A stretch of DNA of 64,000 nucleotides from Membranihabitans maritimus (lineage in GTDB: Bacteria; Bacteroidota; Bacteroidia; Chitinophagales; Saprospiraceae): NCBI RefSeq assembly GCF_021729145.1, contig NZ_JAJSLW010000013.1:62001-126000 (forward strand), read 5' to 3'. The translations under genes and the position numbers were made by a program. The notes under the pieces were generated by a model. It was given only the letters and a program-made list of their open reading frames with translations. It was not told the origin of the DNA and did not search any database. Below are positions 46,841 to 55,319 of this stretch, piece after piece; the first letter of the stretch is position 1; every line of letters begins with the position of its first letter.

Positions 46841-46864
46841 GATATAACAAGTTGTTCTGGTTAG

Positions 46865-49800
46865 TTAAAATGTTGCATTCAGTCCAAAGGAATAAATGCG
46901 TTGATAAGGATACCCTAAATAACCACCACTGCTTCCAAGGTTAATTTCAGGATCCAGTGGTTTACCAATTTTAGAGTATTCCCAAATATTCTGACCACTC
47001 AGGTATAATTGAATTTTTTGAACTCCTATGTTTCGAATTAATCCTTGTGGTATATTGTATCCAAGCGTTAAGTTTTTCAGACGGATATAAGCAGCATTTT
47101 GCAAGTATCTGGACTGAGTCTCCTTGTTTTTATCTTGTCTGGCAAGTGGGCGGGAAAAGTAAGCATCCCGGTTCTCCTCGCTCCAAGTATTATCTACAAA
47201 GTGTTTTTGGACCTGAAACCATTCCGATGCGAATGGCCAGAATGCCCCCAAAGAAGGCCAATAATCTCTCTTACCCACACCCTGGAAAAAAATGTTTACA
47301 AAGAAATTGTGATAACTCATATCTGAACCCAGCCCGAAGGAATAACGGGGCGTATTACTACCAATTACTTTGTAATCTCCTGGATTGCTGACTGTAAAAT
47401 CGCCAGTGGTTACTTCTCCATCACCATTGAGGTCCTTATATCTTATATCTCCAGCTTTCCAATCCGAGCCTAATTGGGATTGATCAGCTGCCTGTCCTAC
47501 TTCTTCGTCCGATTGAAAAATACCGGCAGTCTCAAATCCCCATATTTCTCCCAGTGTTTGACCAACATAATAATCACCCAGGGTTCCGGTTGTATTTTCG
47601 TACTTAGTTATATTGGCTATATTATCTGAAAGAACAGCCCGAATGCTCAATTTGAATTCATTTGTCAGATTTTCGCGCCAATTTAAAGACAACTCCCACC
47701 CTTTAGTCTGCAGTTCGGCCCCGTTTTGTGCAGGTGCATCGGCTCCCAGCACATGCGGGAAGGCAACCCTAATTAGCATATCCGAAGTAGTTCTCTTGTA
47801 CCAATCAAAATTAGCCCCTAATCGGTCATTCAACAATCCGACATCGACGCCAAAATTCATAGTTGTTGATGTTTCCCAGGTCAAGCCTGGAGAAATCAAC
47901 CCTGGTGGATTAACAAGAAGATCTGTTACACCCTGAAACAAGAAACGTTTAGTTTGACCAGATGGCATACTGGGTATATAGGGATAATACAATTGACCTC
48001 CATTAAATGATATGGTCTGATTTCCCAGAGATCCATAAGAAGCCCTTAATTTAAAATCGCTGAGTAAACCAACATCTGATAAAAATTCTTCTCTCGAAAT
48101 CCGCCATCCCACAGAAAAGGATGGGAAAAAACCATACCTACTGGCTTTAGGAAAACGTGAACTTCCATCATACCGTCCATTGAATTCAAAAAGATATTTA
48201 TCATCATATACCAGGTTAAGTCTTGCAAAAGCACCGCGTAATGCCCATTGGGATTGATTTCCATCCACTATCTGATCACCTGTTGCAAGATTGATTGCAG
48301 GTTGATCGGCATTTATCAGAGAAAGCCGGCGAGAGCTAAACCACTCATTGTTGTTCAGCTCCTGATTGAATCCGATCATTCCTCTTGAGTAAAGTCTATC
48401 ATTGAAGGTGCGTTCGTATTGACCATACATATTGAACGCATAATAGTTGGTATTAGAATTGCTAAGTTCAAGATAATCACTACCGGTTTGGCCAAAATTA
48501 GTTATAAAATCACTACCGAGAAAGTGTATTTTTTTACGATTACTACTAGTATTGTTCCTATAAATGTTATAACTAAAATCACCGACAAAAGACAAATAAT
48601 CATCTACTCTGGCTGTCAAACCTGTATTGATCAATACATGATTCACTCTGCTCTCATTCCTACCTCCCAATAATTGATAGGATACCGGATTGATAAAATA
48701 TCTTCCCTGGTAAGCCGGGTCATCACCAGGATATTTGACTGGAAGCCCTAAAGGACTTGAGAACACCAGACTATTTATCGAGGTTTCATCGGCCTTGTAG
48801 GTATGCATCCGATTGGTTCTGTTGTTATTAAAACCAACTTTTGCTCTAGTTGTCAACCATGAGAAGGTTTGGTTTTTTACTGATAAATTGACATTAAATT
48901 TATCATACCAATCAGGACGTTGTTTGTGCAGACCTTCCTGTTTCGAATAACCTACAGAGGTGTAAAATTGGGTTCTTTCAGATCCACCAGACATACTCAG
49001 GGAATGATTCTGAGTGGGTGCAAAATCTTTTAATAATTGTTCATTCCAGTCGTTATACCCGTACCAGACAAAATTATTGTTGAGGACATCCCACTCCGGA
49101 TTATTTACAGGATCTTCCGCATATGCTTTGATGCCTTCCAGTCGATCACCACTATAGACCAGGGTTCCATTGTTATTGAACATAGCTTCATTGATAGCTA
49201 CTGCCTGATCATAAGAGTTGTCAATTACATCCGGTGTGATCGTCGGCTTGGAAAAACTGAAGTTTTCCCTGAAAGTAATGGTGGTCTTGCCAACTTGCCC
49301 GCTTTTAGTCTCGATCAGCACCACTCCAAATGCTGCCCTAGCTCCATATATAGCTGCAGCACCTGCGTCTTTCAGGACAGTAATACTTTTTATATCAGAT
49401 ACGTTGATCATATTAGGGTTCATTTGGATACCATCTACCAAAATTAAGGGCGAACCCCCATTGATCGAAGTAAAGCCACGGATATTGAAACTGGCTTCCG
49501 CTCCTGGTTCCCCGTTTCTAGTAGTTATATTTAGATTGGGGATAACTCCCTGTACACCTGAGGAAACATCAACCAATGGCCGGTTTTCCAACACGTCTGA
49601 AGTTACCTGATCCACCGATCCTGTCAAATTGGTCTTCTTCTGCGTCCCATACCCCACAACCACCACTTCATCCAACGTCTCCGCAGACTCTTCCAATACG
49701 ATATTCAGAACCTTCCCTTCTTCCACGACAATTTCTTGTGCCACATATCCGATATAAGAAACCACCAAGATATCACCGTCTTCGATTCCCTCCAACGTAA

Positions 49801-50380
49801 ATTTTCCGTCAAAATCCGTTGTCGTTCCGACATTTTTCCCTTTCACCAGAACATTGACCCCGATCAAAGGTTCATTCTCCGTATTGACCACGTTACCTTC
49901 CACTGTGATGTCATTAAAGTGGATTTGCGCGTTTTTGTATATTTTTTTTAGGACCGACTTGTTGTTATCGTTCCGCCTGAACAATCGGATCCCCGTTTCC
50001 CGTTCCAAACTCCTCAGGGATTTGATCTTGCGCTCCATCCTCCGGATATTTCTCGCATCTTCGCTACTCTCCGTGTAAAGCAGGTAATATTTGGAGTCTA
50101 TGGATTTATACTTAAGCTCAAGTCCTGTAAGTAACCTGTTTAATGCAAGGTCAAAACTCTCATTTTCCCTAATCTCGAAAGATACTTCTACATCTTTCAC
50201 CAAATTGGTTTTGTAGGAAAAGAGCACTGAATAATGCTCGCTGAGGCTATTCAGAGCCACTTCCAGTTTGCAGGGATCACAATCGGGCTCTTGCCGGTCG
50301 TTGCCATATACTTGTGACATGGTAATTGTCAAGAGTATCAGCAAAAAGATACCCTTTGAATTAAATTTAATTAATTTCAT
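46865..50380 (-). CDS. SusC/RagA-family TonB-dependent transporter with STN domain (locus B)
   Basis: An 1171-residue outer-membrane transporter. After a signal peptide (to about 26) is an STN domain (about 38-104), a coiled basic linker (110-150), a carboxypeptidase-D-like domain (158-228, ENEPLIGVNVLVKG), the TonB-box-like DEVVVVGYGT (237-246), plug and barrel ending YSFGLNATF. It moves the locus B substrate into the periplasm, powered by TonB, and through the STN domain signals to the FecR protein encoded just upstream. Full length, no damage seen. Confidence 0.97.
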   Translation of the reverse strand: MKLIKFNSKGIFLLILLTITMSQVYGNDRQEPDCDPCKLEVALNSLSEHYSVLFSYKTNLVKDVEVSFEIRENESFDLALNRLLTGLELKYKSIDSKYYLLYTESSEDARNIRRMERKIKSLRSLERETGIRLFRRNDNNKSVLKKIYKNAQIHFNDITVEGNVVNTENEPLIGVNVLVKGKNVGTTTDFDGKFTLEGIEDGDILVVSYIGYVAQEIVVEEGKVLNIVLEESAETLDEVVVVGYGTQKKTNLTGSVDQVTSDVLENRPLVDVSSGVQGVIPNLNITTRNGEPGAEASFNIRGFTSINGGSPLILVDGIQMNPNMINVSDIKSITVLKDAGAAAIYGARAAFGVVLIETKSGQVGKTTITFRENFSFSKPTITPDVIDNSYDQAVAINEAMFNNNGTLVYSGDRLEGIKAYAEDPVNNPEWDVLNNNFVWYGYNDWNEQLLKDFAPTQNHSLSMSGGSERTQFYTSVGYSKQEGLHKQRPDWYDKFNVNLSVKNQTFSWLTTRAKVGFNNNRTNRMHTYKADETSINSLVFSSPLGLPVKYPGDDPAYQGRYFINPVSYQLLGGRNESRVNHVLINTGLTARVDDYLSFVGDFSYNIYRNNTSSNRKKIHFLGSDFITNFGQTGSDYLELSNSNTNYYAFNMYGQYERTFNDRLYSRGMIGFNQELNNNEWFSSRRLSLINADQPAINLATGDQIVDGNQSQWALRGAFARLNLVYDDKYLFEFNGRYDGSSRFPKASRYGFFPSFSVGWRISREEFLSDVGLLSDFKLRASYGSLGNQTISFNGGQLYYPYIPSMPSGQTKRFLFQGVTDLLVNPPGLISPGLTWETSTTMNFGVDVGLLNDRLGANFDWYKRTTSDMLIRVAFPHVLGADAPAQNGAELQTKGWELSLNWRENLTNEFKLSIRAVLSDNIANITKYENTTGTLGDYYVGQTLGEIWGFETAGIFQSDEEVGQAADQSQLGSDWKAGDIRYKDLNGDGEVTTGDFTVSNPGDYKVIGSNTPRYSFGLGSDMSYHNFFVNIFFQGVGKRDYWPSLGAFWPFASEWFQVQKHFVDNTWSEENRDAYFSRPLARQDKNKETQSRYLQNAAYIRLKNLTLGYNIPQGLIRNIGVQKIQLYLSGQNIWEYSKIGKPLDPEINLGSSGGYLGYPYQRIYSFGLNATF

Positions 50381-50440
50381 CTGTGTAAAATTTTATTAAT
50401 TTCTAAATGTTTAAAAAATTTTAATACATTCAGGAACTCC

Positions 50441-50496
50441 CATGAACTTATTTTAATCATTTCCTGGTGTGAAATTTTTGATTAAAAAAGTTCATG
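50441..50496 (-). promoter_or_regulatory. Long stem-loop between fecR and susC of locus B
   Basis: The left arm (50441-50459, CATGAACTTATTTTAATCA) pairs with the right arm (50479-50496) over 18 base pairs with one bulged A and a 19-base loop. It sits 61 bases upstream of the susC start in the transcript direction. It is not followed by a T-run on the minus strand, so a classical terminator is unlikely; attenuation, mRNA processing or stability control are possible. Confidence 0.6.
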
Positions 50497-50563
50497 CTCG
50501 TTTCATCTTCATCTTTTTAAATTATTGTGTATTTTCAGATTACACCCATTGGCAATCCTGTTA

Positions 50564-51526
50564 TTATTCCATTTCGATTGGATTTCCGATCAAATTCTTC
50601 AAAATATTCAGCGCTTTGTCCTTGTCTGTAATCGGGAACATTACCGTAAAGGACTGATTCAACAATTCCTTATCAGCTACGCTGTACTTTTCCCCAAAAA
50701 CATTTTCGTATTCTTTAAGGATCTCAGAGAGTTTAATATCCTTCAGTATCATGGAGCCATCCTTCCAGTCTGCAGGTGGTATTGCATGAACCGGCTGTGA
50801 TTTGGACAGGGATCCGCGATCGTCAAAGCCCGCTTCCTCTCCCGGGGCCATCAGAAGGGAATCCTTTCCATGCAAAGCGTTGAGCTTCACGGACCCGGCT
50901 TCCAGAAAAACCCGGGTTGATATATCCCTTGTATTGACATTAAACTCCGTACCCAATACTTCAACGCTCAGGTCTTTGGTATTGACCACAAACTTCTTGT
51001 GATCTTCCGTGTCTTTAGTTACTTCAAAAAAGGCCTCTCCATCCAGGGATACCGTCCGCACCTCCTGCGAACTCCAGCTCCGGGGATAACTGATTTGAGA
51101 GTTCGCATTGAGGCGTACTTTGGAATTATCCGGCAAAGTCACTTCTACTATTTCTCCAAAACCGGACTCCACTACAATCGGTGAATTCAGATAATTCCAT
51201 AATCCCAAAGCACACGCGGCAACAAGTACAAACCCTGCGGCTACACGGTATATCCATGGATTTAACCTTCTTACTATTAAGGAGTCTTTTAGTTTTTCCT
51301 CGCGAATTCGACTTTTCAATTTAGCTTGAATTCTACGGGCTTTATCTTCTTCTATGGCTCCCGATCCTTCCAGTTCCAACCAAACTTTCTCCAAAACTTC
51401 ACTATCCCTGAAATCATCGTTTTGATTAATCCAAATAAGAAGTTTATCTAATTCCTCCTTAGAAATATCCCGGTTTTTAAATTTTTCAAATAAATTCTGA
51501 TAGTATTTTGACATATAACTTTTCAT
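50564..51526 (-). CDS. FecR-family anti-sigma/signal transducer (locus B)
   Basis: An inner-membrane regulator of about 320 residues. ATG at 51526 (MKSYMSKYYQNLFEKF) is chosen; the open frame extends to a TTG at 51589 with a poor N-terminus, and ATG at 51514 is also possible. Cytoplasmic sigma-binding region first, one membrane helix (RVAAGFVLVAACALGLW), a FecR domain (VTLPDNSKVRLNANSQISYP) and a C-terminal DUF4974-type domain (MILKDIKLSEILKEYENVFG). It is divergent from its sigma factor gene, and the shared region carries a 24-base palindrome. Confidence 0.93.
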   Translation of the reverse strand: MKSYMSKYYQNLFEKFKNRDISKEELDKLLIWINQNDDFRDSEVLEKVWLELEGSGAIEEDKARRIQAKLKSRIREEKLKDSLIVRRLNPWIYRVAAGFVLVAACALGLWNYLNSPIVVESGFGEIVEVTLPDNSKVRLNANSQISYPRSWSSQEVRTVSLDGEAFFEVTKDTEDHKKFVVNTKDLSVEVLGTEFNVNTRDISTRVFLEAGSVKLNALHGKDSLLMAPGEEAGFDDRGSLSKSQPVHAIPPADWKDGSMILKDIKLSEILKEYENVFGEKYSVADKELLNQSFTVMFPITDKDKALNILKNLIGNPIEME

Positions 51527-51654
51527 TTCAATTGTGAAGATTGTACCGGCGAATGCACCAAAACGATCCCTGAGGGAAATTCGCCTCAACTCTCAAAACA
51601 CATTTTTGACACCTTACACCCATATACCAATAATATTGTCCCGATGTACTACTT

Positions 51655-51678
51655 GTATGCCAAATATTTTTGGCATAC
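51655..51678. promoter_or_regulatory. 24-bp perfect palindrome, candidate operator
   Basis: Arms GTATGCCAAA and TTTGGCATAC separated by TATT, in the 206 bases between the divergent fecR and sigma genes of locus B. It lies directly before TACATTTA (51682-51689), which resembles a -7 box for the sigma gene, so a protein bound here would cover the -33 region. Confidence 0.6.
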
Positions 51679-51732
51679 CTTTACATTTACAAATACAATT
51701 ATTAATTTGTGATAGATTTAAAGCCTAATAAA

Positions 51733-52302
51733 ATGGCAAAATGGGATATGACTAATACAAAGGAGGATTTCAATCAAAAATTTCAAAACATTTACGAACG
51801 GAATTTAGATCATGTTTATCAGTACGTAAAGTCCATCGTACACAATAGCATAGTGGCAGAAGACATAACTGCCGAAGTATTTTTCACAATCTGGAAGAAA
51901 AAAGAATCGCTTCTCAATTACGAGAATGTCGAAGGGTTGTTATTCAAAATTAGTAAGGACCTGTCTGTCAACTATCTGAAATCACTGGCAAAAGACCAGA
52001 AAAAAAAGGAAGATTTCTTTTATTATTATTTTGACCAGTCGCCTGAAAATAATGAACAAATATTGCGCGAAATTCAATTATCCGCCCTCGAACAAGCCAT
52101 TGACCAATTACCGGAAAAGTGTCGCAAAGTGGTCAAAATGAAATTTATAGAGGGGAATTCTCTGAAACAAATAGCTTCTGAATTACATATTTCAGTAAAT
52201 ACAGTCCAAAATCACCTGGCGAAAGGAAAGGTATTGATTAAAGAGTTGATGAGTACAGATGAGGCATATTTGGTATTGATGGTGGCGCCGGTGTTTTTAT
52301 AA
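51733..52302 (+). CDS. ECF-type RNA polymerase sigma-70 factor (locus B)
   Basis: A sigma factor of about 189 residues. ATG at 51733 (MAKWDMTNTKEDFNQKF) is chosen over an in-frame GTG at 51709. Region 2 (HVYQYVKSIVHNSIVAEDITAEVFFTIW, LLFKISKDLSVNYLKS) and region 4 (LPEKCRKVVKMKFIEGNSLKQIASELHISVNTVQNH) are intact, and the C-terminal tail VLMVAPVFL is hydrophobic as in other SusC-linked sigma factors. It is divergent from fecR, unlike locus A where both genes share a strand. Its likely target is the fecR-susC region. Confidence 0.94.
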   Translation: MAKWDMTNTKEDFNQKFQNIYERNLDHVYQYVKSIVHNSIVAEDITAEVFFTIWKKKESLLNYENVEGLLFKISKDLSVNYLKSLAKDQKKKEDFFYYYFDQSPENNEQILREIQLSALEQAIDQLPEKCRKVVKMKFIEGNSLKQIASELHISVNTVQNHLAKGKVLIKELMSTDEAYLVLMVAPVFL

Positions 52303-52360
52303 ACCTTTAACTATTCAATATAGACTTCACAAATTCGTACAGCTAATACATTTCTGGTTT

Positions 52361-52642
52361 CTATCTCACATGCCTGAATCTCAATATTCGTATAGCATCT
52401 TCAGCAATAAAATAGGATATTCGATAATTAAATTTTTCAAATGCCCGAAATCGAATATCATTATCTTTTCGATATTTATCAGGAGGATATCGCTCTGGGT
52501 ATTCAGAAAGTTCTTTGGTAGCAGCAATTATTCCATTCTTTACTTTTTCCGCTTCATGAATGGAATTTCGCTGAATATAATGAGATGCTTCTTTCAAAGC
52601 ATTCCGGGGCAATTCATCCCAAATCACCTTCTTCTTCACCAC
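52361..52642 (-). CDS. RelE/ParE-family toxin
   Basis: A 93-residue toxin-fold protein: an N-terminal helical pair (LPRNALKEASHYIQRNS), a middle ELSEYPERYPPDKYRKDND, and the C-terminal strand with IRILRFRHVR, characteristic of ParE/RelE. Such toxins poison gyrase or cut mRNA; which applies here is unclear. Its start overlaps the upstream antitoxin gene by 7 bases, typical of type II toxin-antitoxin pairs. No inactivating change is visible. Confidence 0.87.
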   Translation of the reverse strand: MVKKKVIWDELPRNALKEASHYIQRNSIHEAEKVKNGIIAATKELSEYPERYPPDKYRKDNDIRFRAFEKFNYRISYFIAEDAIRILRFRHVR

Positions 52643-52863
52643 TGAGTAGCTTCTTTCTCCAAATCTTCCTGACTAATGTACTTGCCGGCTTCAATTCGGG
52701 CATTAGCTTCATCCAACTCCCTGTTGTACACATCCAATTGAGACTCATTTATTGAATCTCTATACTTTAAAAGACGTACAAAAATTTCAATTAAAGCGGG
52801 ATCTTGTACACTGTTTAACTCTGATTGTATCCATTTGATGTCCGCCCTGATATCCATAAGCAT
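52636..52863 (-). CDS. Antitoxin of the RelE/ParE-type pair
   Basis: A 75-residue acidic, helical protein (LDEANARIEAGKYISQEDLEKEATQW) without a clear DNA-binding motif. The ending, with ARIEAGKYISQEDLEKEA, is common in Bacteroidota antitoxins that neutralise a ParE/RelE toxin through their C-terminal helix. The gene precedes and overlaps the toxin gene. An ATG two codons later is possible. It likely represses its own promoter with the toxin. Confidence 0.8.
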   Translation of the reverse strand: MLMDIRADIKWIQSELNSVQDPALIEIFVRLLKYRDSINESQLDVYNRELDEANARIEAGKYISQEDLEKEATQW

Positions 52864-52902
52864 TTATATTTTAATTTTCTAAAGTAACCATTTTATATCG
52901 AA

Positions 52903-52922
52903 ATTCGTTTCGAAAAACGATT
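52903..52922. promoter_or_regulatory. Imperfect palindrome upstream of toxin-antitoxin pair
   Basis: ATTCGTTT-CGAA-AAACGATT: arms match in 7 of 8 positions, centred about 50 bases before the antitoxin start. A likely autoregulatory operator of the pair. Confidence 0.4.
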
Positions 52923-53014
52923 CATTTTTCAATCTTTAAGGAGTTATGGCATTATTAATCAAACTGGTTTCTTCTTAAGAGCCTACTCCCTTATAAGCGA
53001 CTCCGCAGGAATTT

Positions 53015-53770
53015 TCAACATTGATAAATATCCTGAATGATGCTTTCAAATCGTTCCAAAACAATCTCTTCTATCTGCCTTCCTTTTTCGACACTTGCAT
53101 ACCGGGGATCCCCGTATATTCCATTCGTCGTCATTTCCTTCATAGGCCTGTAATAAGCAGCTTCCGGGCCCTGAAACAAGTCTCCCTCAGCCCAGTCAAA
53201 GGTTTTACTATTCATTCTTTCCGTTATATGGTCTTTACTTACCAGATGGGGTGCAATTCGCAGCATAAGCGACGTTTCAAATTCCCCTCCATGGCCCGCT
53301 CCCCCAAATCCGGATTTACAAAGTTCTTTCAATTTTTCCACGGCGAGGCGAAACCAATTGATCATCACAAAATGTCCATCGGGATATTTATCGCCCATTT
53401 TCTCAATGAATACCTGGCCGATTCCCTGATTTCCACCGTGGCTGTTAAAGAATATAAATTTAGTAAACCCATGGAAAAAGACCGAATCCGCTATTTCTTC
53501 CAACTGTGATAAAATCGTAGTATGGTTTTGACTTAAGGTACCGGGAAAATCCATATGATGCCGGGAGTAACCAATGGAAACCTGTGGTAAAACCAGAACC
53601 TTATCTTCTAATTTTTCATGAATCTTGTTGCAAAAATAACCTCCGATCATTTTGTCCGTGCCAAGAGGTAAATGTTTACCGTGCTGTTCAACCGCAGCAA
53701 TATTAATAATAACAGGAGTGTTTTTATCCACTTCCCCGAGTTGGTGCGATGTTAATTCTTCCCAAATCAT
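53015..53770 (-). CDS. Creatininase-family amidohydrolase
   Basis: A metal-dependent hydrolase of about 251 residues. Metal ligands are in VEQHGKHLPLGTDK (Glu, His, Asp), NSHGGN and GHGGEFETS. The family opens lactams and cyclic amides (creatinine, formamidopyrimidines). ATG at 53770 overlaps the RidA stop as ATGA; a GTG at 53785 would extend it by five residues and is less likely. It is the last gene of the tight cytoplasmic operon of locus C. Substrate unknown; with RidA beside it an amide- or imine-containing intermediate is plausible. Confidence 0.9.
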   Translation of the reverse strand: MIWEELTSHQLGEVDKNTPVIINIAAVEQHGKHLPLGTDKMIGGYFCNKIHEKLEDKVLVLPQVSIGYSRHHMDFPGTLSQNHTTILSQLEEIADSVFFHGFTKFIFFNSHGGNQGIGQVFIEKMGDKYPDGHFVMINWFRLAVEKLKELCKSGFGGAGHGGEFETSLMLRIAPHLVSKDHITERMNSKTFDWAEGDLFQGPEAAYYRPMKEMTTNGIYGDPRYASVEKGRQIEEIVLERFESIIQDIYQC

Positions 53771-54180
53771 GATTGTACAGCCCACATTTCTATTTCAACA
53801 AGCAGCTCGCCAATTAGCCCGGTCTGCACCGCAGTCCTGACAGGCCTCGGAGTGCTGAAATACGTTTCATAAATTTGATTTACAGTAGACCATTGGCCAA
53901 TATCCCTAAGATACAAAGTAACTTTAAAGACATCGTCAAATGTGCAATCTGCTGATGAAAGTTGACTTTGACAATTCTCCATCATGAACCGGGTTTGTTC
54001 TTCAATCGTATCCCCCACAATATTACCCTCCTTATCAATGGCTGCCTGCCCTGATAAAACGACTAACTTGCCGGGATTTACGATCAATACCGGCGAATAA
54101 GGTCCCGCTGTATCGTGTTGAGCAGCACCTTTCGGCAGGGACTTAAGTACTCCTGTATTTCCATTTTGCTTTTCATTCAT
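53767..54180 (-). CDS. RidA-family (YjgF/YER057c/UK114) enamine/imine deaminase
   Basis: A 137-residue trimeric protein. Family marks are AGPYSPVLIVN, LVVLSGQAAID and the substrate-carboxylate-binding Arg in RPVRTAVQ, followed by LVEIEMWAV. RidA proteins hydrolyse reactive enamines and imines such as 2-aminoacrylate to keto acids and ammonia. It lies 2 bases after the enolase-superfamily gene and overlaps the creatininase-family gene, so all three are translated together. The pathway substrate is inferred to pass through an imine or a keto acid. Confidence 0.93.
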   Translation of the reverse strand: MNEKQNGNTGVLKSLPKGAAQHDTAGPYSPVLIVNPGKLVVLSGQAAIDKEGNIVGDTIEEQTRFMMENCQSQLSSADCTFDDVFKVTLYLRDIGQWSTVNQIYETYFSTPRPVRTAVQTGLIGELLVEIEMWAVQS

Positions 54181-54182
54181 AT

Positions 54183-55313
54183 CTATATGTATTCTTTTTT
54201 GTGTTGTAAATAGTAATTTATTGCATCCTCATCGACATTTATTCCAAGTCCCGGTCCATTTGGCAAATAGGCATAAGGCGGTTGGATGTCTAAAGGAGTC
54301 TTTAATAAGTCATGCTCCCGAATCATCCTACCAAAAATATCCCCCGGAAACGTACATGAAGCAGAAGCAATCGATGAATGGATATACATGGCTTCCAATA
54401 TTCCAAGGTCAATCTCAGAGCCATGCCAACATGGCATTTGGGCTGCCTCAGCTATGTTGGAAAGCAACTGAAAATTATTTAAACCGCAATTAAAATTAAA
54501 GCCATCAACCGCATTTAATTGGACCGCCTGTATAGCATCCTTTATCCTTTGACCATGTTGCAAGTACGGTAACGCGACATGCAATACTACCGGAATTGCA
54601 GAAAAACCTCTTAGTAGAAAATAATCATCGAGCTTCCATCTGGGGATGGGATCCTCGACACATAAAATATTGCCTATTTCACTTAATGCAGAAAGCTTTC
54701 TTTTTGCGTCGTAAAGATTATTCCACCGCTCGTTCGGATCTAAAATCACTTTCATACCAGGCACACAATCACTAATTAATTTACTCCAGGTCACCACATC
54801 ATCCTGAAGGTCACATTTGAATTTTAAACAATCGTACCCCTTTTCATTAAACTTAGTAGCAATATCCGCTATCTCATCTATATGTCTAAAGCTAGACCAA
54901 GCTCCTACTTTCACTTTATCCTGGACAGGACCACCCAACAAATCAACCACAGGCATATCATGTAATCTGGCATAAGCATCCCATATAGCACATTCAAAAC
55001 CGTCATATTCTCTACAAAAAGCAAATGGTAATTTCTGCAGTGAAATATCTTGTATATCTGTTCCTAATAAAATCTTACAAATACTTTCTACATTTCGCCA
55101 GTCGTGATCTCGATACAATTCACCCCATCCTACAATCCCTGATTCCAATTCGAGTTTCACAACCAATTTGGGAACCTTGTCAAATTGAACACTCCAGGCT
55201 TTTTGTACTCCCCTCTCTAATTTATGTAAAGGTTTATTCACCCCTTCACTGTTTATTGCTCCTTTGTGTGCAGGGACAATAACTTCATAGCAACAAATCC
55301 TAGCAATCTTCAT
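54183..55313 (-). CDS. Enolase-superfamily enzyme (mandelate racemase/muconate lactonizing type)
   Basis: A 376-residue enzyme. An N-terminal capping domain (ELESGIVGWGELYRDHDW) precedes the barrel. Catalytic elements seen: KFK lysine motif (CLKFKCD), first metal Asp in LDPNERW, second metal Glu in CVEDPIP, and a His in MPCWHGSEID. Such enzymes abstract a proton next to a carboxylate and often dehydrate sugar acids. With an SDR and an RraA-like aldolase in the same operon, dehydration of an acid sugar is the best guess; other reactions (racemisation, lactonisation) are possible. Intact, cytoplasmic. Confidence 0.92.
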   Translation of the reverse strand: MKIARICCYEVIVPAHKGAINSEGVNKPLHKLERGVQKAWSVQFDKVPKLVVKLELESGIVGWGELYRDHDWRNVESICKILLGTDIQDISLQKLPFAFCREYDGFECAIWDAYARLHDMPVVDLLGGPVQDKVKVGAWSSFRHIDEIADIATKFNEKGYDCLKFKCDLQDDVVTWSKLISDCVPGMKVILDPNERWNNLYDAKRKLSALSEIGNILCVEDPIPRWKLDDYFLLRGFSAIPVVLHVALPYLQHGQRIKDAIQAVQLNAVDGFNFNCGLNNFQLLSNIAEAAQMPCWHGSEIDLGILEAMYIHSSIASASCTFPGDIFGRMIREHDLLKTPLDIQPPYAYLPNGPGLGINVDEDAINYYLQHKKEYI

Positions 55314-55319
55314 AACATT

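Noticed and set aside
30880-49680. Similar stretches around 30,900 and 49,650 encoding DEVVVVGYGTQKK
   Set aside because: Shared TonB-box-like region of two SusC proteins, a family feature and not a recombination repeat.
53021-53509. Plus-strand frame of 162 codons opposite the creatininase-family gene
   Set aside because: Antisense shadow; the minus-strand frame has clear metal-binding motifs.
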